DNA of 64,000 nucleotides, taken from the NCBI RefSeq assembly GCF_052030545.1, contig NZ_JBPDIH010000004.1, positions 496,001 through 560,000 on the forward strand. The letters run 5' to 3'. Shown piece by piece: positions 18,546 through 27,084 of this stretch. Numbering within the stretch: position 1 is the stretch's first letter; each line of letters opens with the position of its first letter. The DNA is from CANMXU01 sp052030545 (GTDB lineage: Bacteria > Pseudomonadota > Gammaproteobacteria > Enterobacterales > Alteromonadaceae). Position numbers and translations under genes: made by a program. The notes below the pieces were generated by a model. That model had not been told where the DNA came from. It did not search any database and was given only the letters and a program-made list of their open reading frames with translations.

Positions 18546-18628
18546 TCAAACAAATTAATAGCATTTAGGGCAACTGCAGCGTAGCGTTGCCCTTAGCTAT
18601 TTCATTTTGCATCAACAGGTTACTGCTT

Positions 18629-20503
18629 TTGGTTAACTCGAGTTCGAAGGTAAAAACAATATTACTAACGATAATTGTGCTGCTAGGGCTCGCGGCAACG
18701 TTAACTGTGGTTAAACAAGTCGGACTTAGCCTCGCCTATCAAGACTTACATAAACAATCGAGCCAACATTTAAACAACCTCATTAGCTACATCGACAATA
18801 CTCTTGGTCGATTTGAAAAAATTCCTGAAGTGTTATCTAAGCACCCGCTGTTACAGCAAGTACTCGAATCACCACAAGATACTACATTAAACCAAAAACT
18901 TAACTTATTACTTGAAGAAATGAGTGAGGTAACACAAGCCTCAGACATTTATTTAATTAACGCTAGCGGCATAACCGTTTCAGCAAGTAATTGGCGTAAA
19001 GACAGCTCTTTTGTTGGCAATGTTTACACCGTAAGACCTTATTTTCATCAAGCATTAAAAGGTGGTTTAGCGCGTTATTACGCCGTAGGGCTAACCAGTA
19101 ATCAACGCGGCTATTATTTTGCTTATCCGGTGAAAAAAGCAGATGACGTTATTGGCGTTATCGCAATAAAAGTGCGCATTGACGATATTGAAAACCAGCA
19201 TGCAAAAGATGTTGGCAGCGACAACTACGACTTTTTGATCGTCGCACCCGACAACGTTGTTTTTATCAGCAACCGAAAAGAGTGGCGCTTAAACCAGCTT
19301 GATATTCATACCCAAGATGACACTACAAGTGCGCAAACTAAATTAGGTTCACTGCCGATAGACAATAAACGTTATGCCGAGCGTGAAGTACAAGGTTTAA
19401 AAATTTTACAGGTTGATAATAAATACCTTGCCAGTGCTAGCAATGTGCAAATGTTTCAACTGACCGAGCAAGTCAATCAAAAACAAGTACTCGCGCAACA
19501 CGCACAAATGCATTTAACTAACTGGCAAGTGCATATTTGGAGCTCGTTGAAACCGATTAAAAGCAAGTTCATTAATTTAATGATCACCGGAACCGGCGGT
19601 TATTTGCTTTTTGTCATTATTATTTTATTCACTAAAGAGCGTATTCGAAACAATAAACAGCGTCAGCAAACGCAATTATTATTAGAGCAACGAGTAAAAG
19701 AGCGTACCGAAGATTTAACCGCCACCAACAATCAATTGATCACCGAAATTAAGCAACGCGAACAAACTCAACGTGAATTAACCAAAACCCAAGAAGAGTT
19801 AATTCAAGCTGCAAAACTTGCCGTAGTAGGCAGCATGTCGGCTAGCATTAATCATGAAATTAACCAACCACTTACCGCGATTAAAAGCTATTCACAAAAC
19901 GCCCTCACCTATCAAGAGCGCGATATGCAAGACAAGGTTAAAGGCAACTTGCATCACATCATTGGCTTAACCGACCGTCTTGCCAATATTGTTAGTCAGT
20001 TTAAAAGCTTCACCAAAAAAAGTTTTGGCGCGCAATCTCCGGTATCCGTGCAAAGCTCTATTAAAGAAACGCTTGCCATTGTAAAACATCAAGCGCAAAA
20101 AGAATGTGTTGATATTAATGTCGATATTCCTGGGCAAGAGCTTTATATTCTTGGTGATGCTTTGCGCCTAGAACAAGTATTTGTCAATATTTTAAGTAAC
20201 GGCATGCAAGCAATAAAAGGGCAAGAAAACAAAACCATCGCCATTCATGTTAAGCAGCAAGAACAGCACATTAACATAAGTTTTCACGACTCAGGCCCAG
20301 GCATATTAGCCGATAACTTATCTAAAATATTTGAACCATTTTTCACCACCAAAGAAAGTTATGGCTTAGGCATAGGCTTGTCAATTTCCCATCGCATAAT
20401 TGAATCGATGCAAGGTAATTTATCCGTGCAAAATCATGAAAATGGTGGTGCAGTATTTATTATCAATTTGCCTTTATATACGCCAACCAAACCACAGGAT
20501 TAA
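18629..20503 (+). CDS. dctB: DctB-like sensor histidine kinase
   Basis: DctB senses external dicarboxylates and phosphorylates DctD. Counting from the chosen start, a membrane helix (about 8-32) precedes a periplasmic double-Cache-like domain (about 35-310, with ASDIYLINASGITVSASNW and TVRPYFHQALKGG), then a second helix (about 316-334), a coiled coil, the HisKA box with His409 in SINHEINQPLTAIKSYS, and the ATPase domain (VNILSNGMQAI, DSGPGI, GLGIGLSIS). No ATG is near the 5' end. The TTG at 18629 has AGG nine bases upstream and is preferred over a TTG at 18587. dctD follows after 5 bp. Confidence 0.88.
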   Translation: MVNSSSKVKTILLTIIVLLGLAATLTVVKQVGLSLAYQDLHKQSSQHLNNLISYIDNTLGRFEKIPEVLSKHPLLQQVLESPQDTTLNQKLNLLLEEMSEVTQASDIYLINASGITVSASNWRKDSSFVGNVYTVRPYFHQALKGGLARYYAVGLTSNQRGYYFAYPVKKADDVIGVIAIKVRIDDIENQHAKDVGSDNYDFLIVAPDNVVFISNRKEWRLNQLDIHTQDDTTSAQTKLGSLPIDNKRYAEREVQGLKILQVDNKYLASASNVQMFQLTEQVNQKQVLAQHAQMHLTNWQVHIWSSLKPIKSKFINLMITGTGGYLLFVIIILFTKERIRNNKQRQQTQLLLEQRVKERTEDLTATNNQLITEIKQREQTQRELTKTQEELIQAAKLAVVGSMSASINHEINQPLTAIKSYSQNALTYQERDMQDKVKGNLHHIIGLTDRLANIVSQFKSFTKKSFGAQSPVSVQSSIKETLAIVKHQAQKECVDINVDIPGQELYILGDALRLEQVFVNILSNGMQAIKGQENKTIAIHVKQQEQHINISFHDSGPGILADNLSKIFEPFFTTKESYGLGIGLSISHRIIESMQGNLSVQNHENGGAVFIINLPLYTPTKPQD

Positions 20504-20508
20504 GCGCC

Positions 20509-21867
20509 ATGTTAAATACGCCACTAGGAACGGTTTTTGTTGTTGACGATGAACAGCATATTCGCATTGCGATTGAACAATTTTTAGAATTACAAAACTT
20601 TCAGGTACGTTGTTTTTCACGAGCGCAAGACCTGCTTAGCGAAGTTGATGAACACTTTAATGGCATAATTATTAGCGACATTAATATGCCAGAAATGGAC
20701 GGTCATCAATTAATGTTTAAATTGCACAAGCTCGACAGCGACCTACCTGTGGTATTGCTAACCGGCTTTGGTGATATTTCGATGGCAGTAAAGTCGATGC
20801 GCAACGGTGCTTACGATTTTATCGAGAAACCCTTTGATAACGACCATTTTCTCGACACGGTAAAACGTGCCATCGATAAACGAAATTTGGTATTAGAGAA
20901 TCGAAAATTACGTCGCCAACTAGAAACACATTCTTCACCCGGACCAAGAATTTTGGGTAACTCACCCGCCATTATTCAAATGCGCAATATTCTCGACAAT
21001 GTGCTCGATGCCCCTGCCGACATTATGATCAACGGTGAAACTGGCACAGGTAAAGAGTTAGTTGCCCGTTATTTACACGATCACAGTGTACGTAAAAACA
21101 AAAATTTTGTTGCCCTTAACTGCGGGGCAATTCCTGAAAATATTATTGAAAGCGAATTATTTGGTGCGGAATCTGGCGCTTATACTGGCGCCAATAAACG
21201 CCGCATTGGCAAATTTGAATACGCCAATGGCGGTACTATTTTTCTTGATGAAATCGAAAGCACGCCAATGTCGCTGCAAGTAAAATTATTGCGGGTATTG
21301 GAAGAGCGTAAAATCGTAAGGCTGGGCGCAAATGACAGCATTGCACTTGATGTAAGAGTGATCGCCGCCACCAAAATTAACTTGCTTGAATTGTGCGAAC
21401 AAGGGGAGTTTCGTCACGATTTATACTTTCGCTTAAACCTTGTTGATGTAAAAATTCCGCCTCTGCGCGAACGAAAAGAAGATATTCCGCTGCTTTTTCT
21501 TCACTTTGCCCGAGATGCCTCGGCAAGGTATCGCCGTGAACTTATTCCTTTATCGCAACAACAAATCGCCAGCTTACTTAACAACGACTGGCTCGGCAAC
21601 GTGCGTGAATTACGCAACTTAGCCGAGCGCTATGTGCTACTTGGCGAACACGCGGCATTTGAACAACAACAAGATAATTCTATGACCTTACATTCAAACA
21701 TGGGCTTGGCCGAGCGTGTAGGATTTTACGAGCGTAACCTCATACAAGACGCGCTCGTTAGCTGTAACGGTTCGATAAAAGATACCATGGAAGTTTTATC
21801 GCTACCGCGAAAAACCTTGTACGACAAAATGAAAAAGTACGACTTACAACGCAAAGAATATGAATAA
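20509..21867 (+). CDS. dctD: DctD-like sigma-54-dependent response regulator
   Basis: The 452-residue protein has a receiver domain with acceptor Asp57 (IIISDINMPEMDG), an AAA+ domain with Walker A GETGTGKE (about 176-183) and GAYTGA (223-228), the loop that touches sigma-54 (a Tyr variant of GAFTGA), and a C-terminal Fis-type helix-turn-helix (SIKDTMEVLSLPRKTLYDKM). It should activate the -24/-12 promoter at 14121 in response to DctB. The gene is five bases after dctB, and the repeat element at 21909 lies just beyond its stop. Confidence 0.93.
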   Translation: MLNTPLGTVFVVDDEQHIRIAIEQFLELQNFQVRCFSRAQDLLSEVDEHFNGIIISDINMPEMDGHQLMFKLHKLDSDLPVVLLTGFGDISMAVKSMRNGAYDFIEKPFDNDHFLDTVKRAIDKRNLVLENRKLRRQLETHSSPGPRILGNSPAIIQMRNILDNVLDAPADIMINGETGTGKELVARYLHDHSVRKNKNFVALNCGAIPENIIESELFGAESGAYTGANKRRIGKFEYANGGTIFLDEIESTPMSLQVKLLRVLEERKIVRLGANDSIALDVRVIAATKINLLELCEQGEFRHDLYFRLNLVDVKIPPLRERKEDIPLLFLHFARDASARYRRELIPLSQQQIASLLNNDWLGNVRELRNLAERYVLLGEHAAFEQQQDNSMTLHSNMGLAERVGFYERNLIQDALVSCNGSIKDTMEVLSLPRKTLYDKMKKYDLQRKEYE

Positions 21868-21908
21868 GTTGGTTATTTTATTTATCAAAATCAATATAAA
21901 AGCTAGAT

Positions 21909-21986
21909 GGGGTCAGTGACAGACTTAACAATGAAACCGCGGTCATGCTACCTTAGTTGAAATTTTAAATTAATGTCACTGACCCC
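21909..21986. repeat. 78-bp inverted-repeat-ended element, copy 1 (divergent)
   Basis: It begins GGGGTCAGTGACA and ends TGTCACTGACCCC, exact inverted repeats of 13 bases. Internal bases differ from copies 2 and 3 at several positions (agac, atgaaa, cggtcatg). It sits between dctD and the SLC13 permease gene. No transposase is encoded. The form recalls REP/RAYT-mobilised or MITE-like elements. Confidence 0.85.
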
Positions 21987-22104
21987 TTTAACTTTTAAAA
22001 TGTGACTCTTTTTATCAACTTAAAAAGTTTGATATATACTTAAAGCCAAACACTTTTTAACGAATAGTTTTCGCGCTCTAGTGAATAAAATATAAAGGTG
22101 CCAT

Positions 22105-23937
22105 TTGCTTAATATTCCTGATTTACCTAATCATCATGCGTTAGCAGTTTTATTACTTACAGTTGTTGCCCTTTATTTGTTTCGTAAGGAAGATATTCCT
22201 CTTGAAACATCATCGCTCGCCATTATTGGCTTGTTGTGTTTATTGTTTTCACTATTTCCTTTTTCTTACCAAGGCGAACATTTTGAGCCAAGTTCGTTAT
22301 TTTTAGGCTTTGGTCATGAAGCACTCATAACGGTTTGTGCACTGATGATCATCGGTCATGGCATAGTGCGCACTGGCGCGTTAGAGCCCATTGGTCGGCA
22401 CTTAGCAAAACTCTGGAAAATTAGCCCATCGCTTTCACTATTAATTACCTTAGTTTTAGCGGGTACCTTAAGCGCATTCGTTAACAATACCCCGATTGTC
22501 GTACTGCTGTTACCTATATTAATTAGTGTTTCTTTGAAAAATAATACCGAGTCGTCGCCGATTTTATTACCAATGGGGCTGGCGACATTAGTTGGCGGCA
22601 TGACAACAACCATTGGCACTTCAACCAATTTACTGGTAGTGAGCATTGCCAAAAACATGGGCGCGGTTCATTTTGGTTTATTTGACTTTGCCCCTATTGC
22701 CCTCGTTGCCTGTGTAGTGGCGACTTTTTATTTATGGTTAATCGCCCCTAAAATTTTACCTAAACGCCAAGCCTCATTACCTGATACTTCACCACGCTTA
22801 TTTAGTGCCTACTTAAATGTTAACGAAGACAGCATCGCAAGCGGTAAAACTATTGCCGAAGTGATTGCGCTAACCGATGGTCAATTAAAAATTGAAGGGG
22901 TACAACGTAGCGAAGAAAAACGCTCTGTAATGTTATTACCTGATGCTATTTTATTACCGGGCGATCGCTTAAAAGTGCACGACTACCCTGATCGCTTAAA
23001 AGAATATGAAACCATACTTGGCACCACCTTGTTTTCTGGTTTACATAAAGTTGATGACGATCACCCATTAAAAGCAGACAAACAAACCTTGGCTGAAATT
23101 GTTATAATTGCAGGTTCAGGAGTAGACGGCAGAACCCTACAACAAGCTAATTTTATTAGAAAACATGCCGTTTCAGTTATTGCCTTGCACCGTGCAGGCA
23201 AAGCCATGGAGATAGGTAAAAACAGTATTGGCAATATCACTTTGCGCATCGGCGATATCTTGTTAGTGCAAACAGAGCCGGAACAACTCGCTCAATTAAA
23301 ACAAAAACAAGGGCTATTGATCATTGATGGCGCAGAGCCATTACCGCAAACCAAAAAAGCGCCTATCGCATTAACCACACTATTAGCCGTAATTGCTAGC
23401 TCAGCACTCGGTATTTTGCCCATTGAAGTTAGCGCAGTTTGTGGGGTATTAGTTTTATTAGTGACCCAATGTTTACACTGGGACGAAGTGTCAAAAGCGC
23501 TCAGTACACAAGTGATATTAATTGTTGCTGCCTCACTTGCTTTAGGCGCTGCGTTAATGAAAACAGGCGGCGCAGAATATATCGCGCAAGTATTTGTTGC
23601 GCTTTCTCACAGTCTACCGCCAGGTGGGGTTTTAGCGGCATTAATGCTATTGCTAGCAATACTCACCAATATCGTTTCCAACAATGCAGCAGCCGTTATA
23701 GGCACCCCCATTGCAATATCAGTAGCAAGCCAGCTTAACTTACCAGCAGAGCCTTTTATTTTAGCGGTGCTGTTTGGCGCAAACTTAAGTTACGCAACAC
23801 CTATGGCCTATAAAACAAATTTACTGGTGATGAATGCCGGCGGTTATCAGTTTTCTGACTTTATGCGTATTGGCATCCCATTAATTTTATTAATGTGGGT
23901 AACCTTGTCGGCATTATTAACTTGGATGTACTTATAG
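22105..23937 (+). CDS. SLC13-family permease with two TrkA-C (RCK_C) domains
   Basis: The 610-residue protein is a DASS/ArsB-type anion permease. Hydrophobic helices fill the first about 210 residues (with NNTPIVVLLLPILISVSLK and GTSTNLLVVSIAKNMGAVH, the paired SNT-like substrate and sodium motifs) and the last about 190 (NIVSNNAAAVIGTPIAISVA and GANLSYATPMAYKTNLLVM). Between them are two cytosolic TrkA-C domains (about 225-300 and 325-410, with GDRLKVHDYPDRL and IGDILLVQTEPEQ). Substrates in the family include sulfate and dicarboxylates; which applies here is unknown. The start is TTG with AAAGG upstream. It is flanked by copies 1 and 2 of the repeat element. Confidence 0.88.
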   Translation: MLNIPDLPNHHALAVLLLTVVALYLFRKEDIPLETSSLAIIGLLCLLFSLFPFSYQGEHFEPSSLFLGFGHEALITVCALMIIGHGIVRTGALEPIGRHLAKLWKISPSLSLLITLVLAGTLSAFVNNTPIVVLLLPILISVSLKNNTESSPILLPMGLATLVGGMTTTIGTSTNLLVVSIAKNMGAVHFGLFDFAPIALVACVVATFYLWLIAPKILPKRQASLPDTSPRLFSAYLNVNEDSIASGKTIAEVIALTDGQLKIEGVQRSEEKRSVMLLPDAILLPGDRLKVHDYPDRLKEYETILGTTLFSGLHKVDDDHPLKADKQTLAEIVIIAGSGVDGRTLQQANFIRKHAVSVIALHRAGKAMEIGKNSIGNITLRIGDILLVQTEPEQLAQLKQKQGLLIIDGAEPLPQTKKAPIALTTLLAVIASSALGILPIEVSAVCGVLVLLVTQCLHWDEVSKALSTQVILIVAASLALGAALMKTGGAEYIAQVFVALSHSLPPGGVLAALMLLLAILTNIVSNNAAAVIGTPIAISVASQLNLPAEPFILAVLFGANLSYATPMAYKTNLLVMNAGGYQFSDFMRIGIPLILLMWVTLSALLTWMYL

Positions 23938-24079
23938 ACTTTAATTAGACTTTAATAATAAATGAATGCCAATTTATTTACGGCAATATTCACACATTAC
24001 AAACAAGCGATAATGCCATGCACTATCGGTTGCAGGGTGCCTAGGTTTACCATCATGCCATTTACTGGCGTAGCTAAAT

Positions 24080-24157
24080 GGGGTCAGTGACATACTTAAC
24101 AATTAAACCGCGACCATACTACATTAGTTGAAATTTTAAATTAATGTCACTGACCCC
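24080..24157. repeat. 78-bp inverted-repeat-ended element, copy 2
   Basis: Ends are GGGGTCAGTGACAT and ATGTCACTGACCCC, exact 14-base inverted repeats. The interior is nearly identical to copy 3 (two substitutions seen). A shared flank AGCTAAAT precedes it. It lies 10 bp downstream of the stop codon of the Imm49-like gene, so its hairpin could end that transcript. Confidence 0.9.
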
Positions 24158-24167
24158 CTTTTAACTC

Positions 24168-25028
24168 CTAGTGCTCAAAGTCACCATAAATTAACCACTC
24201 TGGTAGATAAGGACTAGCAAAAGGTAATTTAAAGCCACACTGGTCATAAGCCATGGCTGCAGCGGCACAAATATGCATTGGCAACCAGCCTTCGGCAATG
24301 CTTTTTCGACTATCAATACTAAAGTGGTTCTTATTGGCTATAAGGGCTTTCTCAATACCTTGATGATATCGATTTTCATCACGTGCTAGCACAGTAATAA
24401 TCAATTCAATAAAAGGCAACCTAATGTTGTAAATAAATGATTGTCTACGCTCAGGCATATATTCAGGCGCAGAGAGTTTCGCAATTTCTTGTACTAAGAC
24501 TTGTAAGTCAGCATTTGGGGCAAACAAACCCTGTAAAAACTTACAATAGGGATAATCAATCGGCAAGTCTTCCACTTTCGGGTTGATATAATTTTCCGGC
24601 TGAAATCGGCACAAGGTACCAATTAAGGCTTCGTTATCACGCAAGACCAGCGCCAAGCAAAACGCTTTATGCCAGTTACTTACCGCCATATAATCTAGCA
24701 TTTTTTTCCCCGTTGCTGCTATTTTATGCCCATCAAGCTCAAGTACTAAATCAACATTAGGGTTTAATAGCAAACGAAAATGCGCTTGGCAAAACTGATG
24801 CGCTAGCTTTAAGTAACTCGCAATTGTTTCTTTCGGTTGCTCAGCAATATGTGCGGCAATAAATGCTTCAACAAACTTATTGCTATCACTATAACTTCTT
24901 TCATTAGCACCATATCCTTCGCTGTATTGACTAGGAAATATTTTTTTCCATAAATGCTGATAAAAAACCTCTTTATCATCAAAGACATGCCGTTTATATT
25001 TATAAGGATAATGGTGCTGCTGATTCAT
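24168..25028 (-). CDS. Imm49-like immunity family protein (probable)
   Basis: This 286-residue soluble, mostly helical protein resembles the Imm49 family of polymorphic-toxin immunity proteins. It has a long helical middle with WHKAFCLALVLRD, and a C-terminal block in which a helix (ICAAAAMAYDQCGF) leads to SPYLPEWLIYGDF, close to the family's Ala-rich helix plus SxYLP ending. No toxin, secretion gene or delivery marker lies nearby, so it would be an orphan immunity gene. The assignment rests on pattern memory and is moderate. It is bracketed by direct copies 2 and 3 of the 78-bp repeat. Confidence 0.55.
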   Translation of the reverse strand: MNQQHHYPYKYKRHVFDDKEVFYQHLWKKIFPSQYSEGYGANERSYSDSNKFVEAFIAAHIAEQPKETIASYLKLAHQFCQAHFRLLLNPNVDLVLELDGHKIAATGKKMLDYMAVSNWHKAFCLALVLRDNEALIGTLCRFQPENYINPKVEDLPIDYPYCKFLQGLFAPNADLQVLVQEIAKLSAPEYMPERRQSFIYNIRLPFIELIITVLARDENRYHQGIEKALIANKNHFSIDSRKSIAEGWLPMHICAAAAMAYDQCGFKLPFASPYLPEWLIYGDFEH

Positions 25029-25099
25029 GCTGTTAACCTATGGTGAAGTGATAATAGTTTGATCATATTGAGTAATTTCAAGGTGATCATTAGCTAAAT

Positions 25100-25177
25100 G
25101 GGGTCAGTGACATACTTAACAATTAAACGGCGACCATACTACCTTAGTTGAAATTTTAAATTAATGTCACTGACCCC
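25100..25177. repeat. 78-bp inverted-repeat-ended element, copy 3
   Basis: Same orientation and 14-base inverted ends as copy 2, again after AGCTAAAT. Copies 2 and 3 bracket the Imm49-like gene as direct repeats about 1 kb apart, an arrangement that could allow deletion by homologous recombination. Confidence 0.9.
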
Positions 25178-25231
25178 TTTTAAATCCTTATGCAAATTGG
25201 TATTAAACGTACTTATTAACCGCTAAGATCA

Positions 25232-25257
25232 AAAAAGCGCTCAATTGAGCGCTTTTT
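25232..25257. terminator. Bidirectional intrinsic terminator
   Basis: A perfect palindrome: AAAAAGCGCTCAA and its complement TTGAGCGCTTTTT. It lies between repeat copy 3 and the 3' end of lysS and would stop lysS transcription on the minus strand. Confidence 0.9.
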
Positions 25258-25261
25258 AAAA

Positions 25262-25331
25262 TTACTTTTAGCTTTTTACTTTCAGCTTCAAGCTATCAAC
25301 TTTCAACTTGCAGCTAGTAATTTTCAGCTAT
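25262..25331. repeat. Degenerate 7-bp repeat array 3' of lysS
   Basis: The stretch breaks mostly into 7-mers of the form AACTTTC, AACTTGC, AGCTTCA, AGCTATC. It ends 2 bp from the lysS stop codon. A larger array of the same type lies 3' of recJ at 30044-30206. Confidence 0.75.
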
Positions 25332-25333
25332 GA

Positions 25334-26896
25334 TTATTCCGCTAATGGACGCATGTGCGGGAATAAAATCACGTCTTTAATGGTTGGTGAGTCAGTAAAT
25401 AACATTACTAAACGGTCGATACCGATACCTTCACCCGCTGTTGGTGGTAAGCCGTATTCAAGTGCTTGAATGTAGTCAGCGTCAAAGTGCATGGCTTCAT
25501 CGTCACCAGCGTCTTTTCCTTCAACTTGGTTTTGGAAACGTGCTGCTTGGTCTTCTGCATCATTAAGCTCAGAGAAACCGTTCGCTAATTCACGACCACC
25601 AACAAAAAATTCAAAACGGTCAGTAATGAATGGGTTTTCATCGTTACGACGTGCTAGTGGTGAAACTTCCCATGGGTATTCCGTGATGAACGTTGGTTGG
25701 TCTAATAAATGCTCAGCCACTTCTTCGAAGATTTCACAAATGTATTTACCCGGACCCCATACTTTCGATGCATCGGTTTCTTTAACGCCAACGGCTTTTG
25801 CCATCGCTTTTAATGCGTCGAAGTTTTCTTCTGGGTTACGCAGTACATTTTCGTCTATCACTTCACCATGAGTAGGCTTGCCGTATTTTAAAATCGCGTC
25901 AACCATAGATAAGCGTGCAAACGGCTGACCAAAGTCATAGAACTTTTCTTCAACCACTTCGCCGTCAGCATTTTTCACGGTATTGCGAATAACGCTTGTG
26001 CCCATTACGTCTTCCGCTAACGTACGTAACATGTCTTCAGTTAGGTTCATTAGGTCGTTGTAATCAGCGTACGCTTGGTAGAATTCGATCATGGTGAATT
26101 CTGGGTTATGGCGCGTAGATAAACCTTCATTACGGAAGTTACGGTTGATCTCAAATACTTTTTCGAAACCACCAACCACTAAACGCTTAAGGTAAAGCTC
26201 TGGCGCAATACGCATAAACATTTGAATGTCTAAAGCATTGTGGAAAGTTTCAAACGGTTTAGCCGTTGCGCCACCAGGAATGGTTTGTAGCATTGGCGTT
26301 TCAACTTCCATAAAGTCACGTTCAGTTAAGAACTTGCGAATGCCGTCGACAATTTTTGAACGGATTTTAAAGGTATTACGGGTATCTTCATTGATGATCA
26401 AATCAACATAACGCTGACGATACTTAGTTTCAACGTCAGATAAGCCGTGGAATTTTTCTGGTAACGGACGAAGCGACTTAGTTAATAAGCTGTATTCTTC
26501 CATGTTCACGTAAAGATCGCCTTTACCTGACTTATGCAAGACACCTTTAACACCCACGATATCGCCAATGTCTAAGGTTCCCCAGCGGGCTTTAATGTCT
26601 TTTTGTACGGTTTTTTCAGCATATGATTGAATGCGGCCAGACATGTCTTGTAGTACTAAAAATGGACCACGTTTTGCCATTACACGACCAGCAACCGCAT
26701 AAGTTACTTGAAGCTCTTCAAGTTCTTCTTTGGTTTTTTCACCGTGTTCAGCTTGAATATCAGCGGCGTAATGTTCGCGGTTAAAATCGTTTGGGTGGCC
26801 ATTTGCCGGACAATTTTCACGAATTTGGGCTAATTTGCCACGACGCTCGGCAATAAGTTTGTTTTCTTCTTGCGCTACTTTTGCTTGGTCTGTCAT
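25334..26896 (-). CDS. lysS: Lysine-tRNA ligase (class II)
   Basis: LysS charges tRNA-Lys. The 520-residue protein has an N-terminal OB-fold anticodon-binding domain (about 65-160, VAGRVMAKRGPFLVLQDMSGRIQ), then the class II catalytic core: motif 2 FRNEGLSTRHNPEFTMIEFY and motif 3 GEGIGIDRLVMLFTD, ending ILFPHMRPLAE. Length is normal. The gene follows prfB in the usual prfB-lysS order, with a 188-bp spacer holding no other gene. The 3' side holds a 7-bp repeat array and a terminator. Confidence 0.97.
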   Translation of the reverse strand: MTDQAKVAQEENKLIAERRGKLAQIRENCPANGHPNDFNREHYAADIQAEHGEKTKEELEELQVTYAVAGRVMAKRGPFLVLQDMSGRIQSYAEKTVQKDIKARWGTLDIGDIVGVKGVLHKSGKGDLYVNMEEYSLLTKSLRPLPEKFHGLSDVETKYRQRYVDLIINEDTRNTFKIRSKIVDGIRKFLTERDFMEVETPMLQTIPGGATAKPFETFHNALDIQMFMRIAPELYLKRLVVGGFEKVFEINRNFRNEGLSTRHNPEFTMIEFYQAYADYNDLMNLTEDMLRTLAEDVMGTSVIRNTVKNADGEVVEEKFYDFGQPFARLSMVDAILKYGKPTHGEVIDENVLRNPEENFDALKAMAKAVGVKETDASKVWGPGKYICEIFEEVAEHLLDQPTFITEYPWEVSPLARRNDENPFITDRFEFFVGGRELANGFSELNDAEDQAARFQNQVEGKDAGDDEAMHFDADYIQALEYGLPPTAGEGIGIDRLVMLFTDSPTIKDVILFPHMRPLAE

Positions 26897-27084
26897 TTTA
26901 ATGTCTCAATTTTAGCTGTTTATTTACCCCAGTTTTCACTGAGATATAAATTAAAATAAATATTTCATAAATTGAATTAACGCTAAGTGATTAACATTAA
27001 TTCAAGGAGAATACGCGCAGCATAAATTTTTATGTGAGCATATTCGACGCAGAAGTTATGTTTAATAACAACGCGTTAATAAAT

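Noticed and set aside
25491..25871. Plus-strand frame of 126 residues inside lysS
   Set aside because: It is serine/alanine-rich antisense to a well-supported gene; chance open frame.
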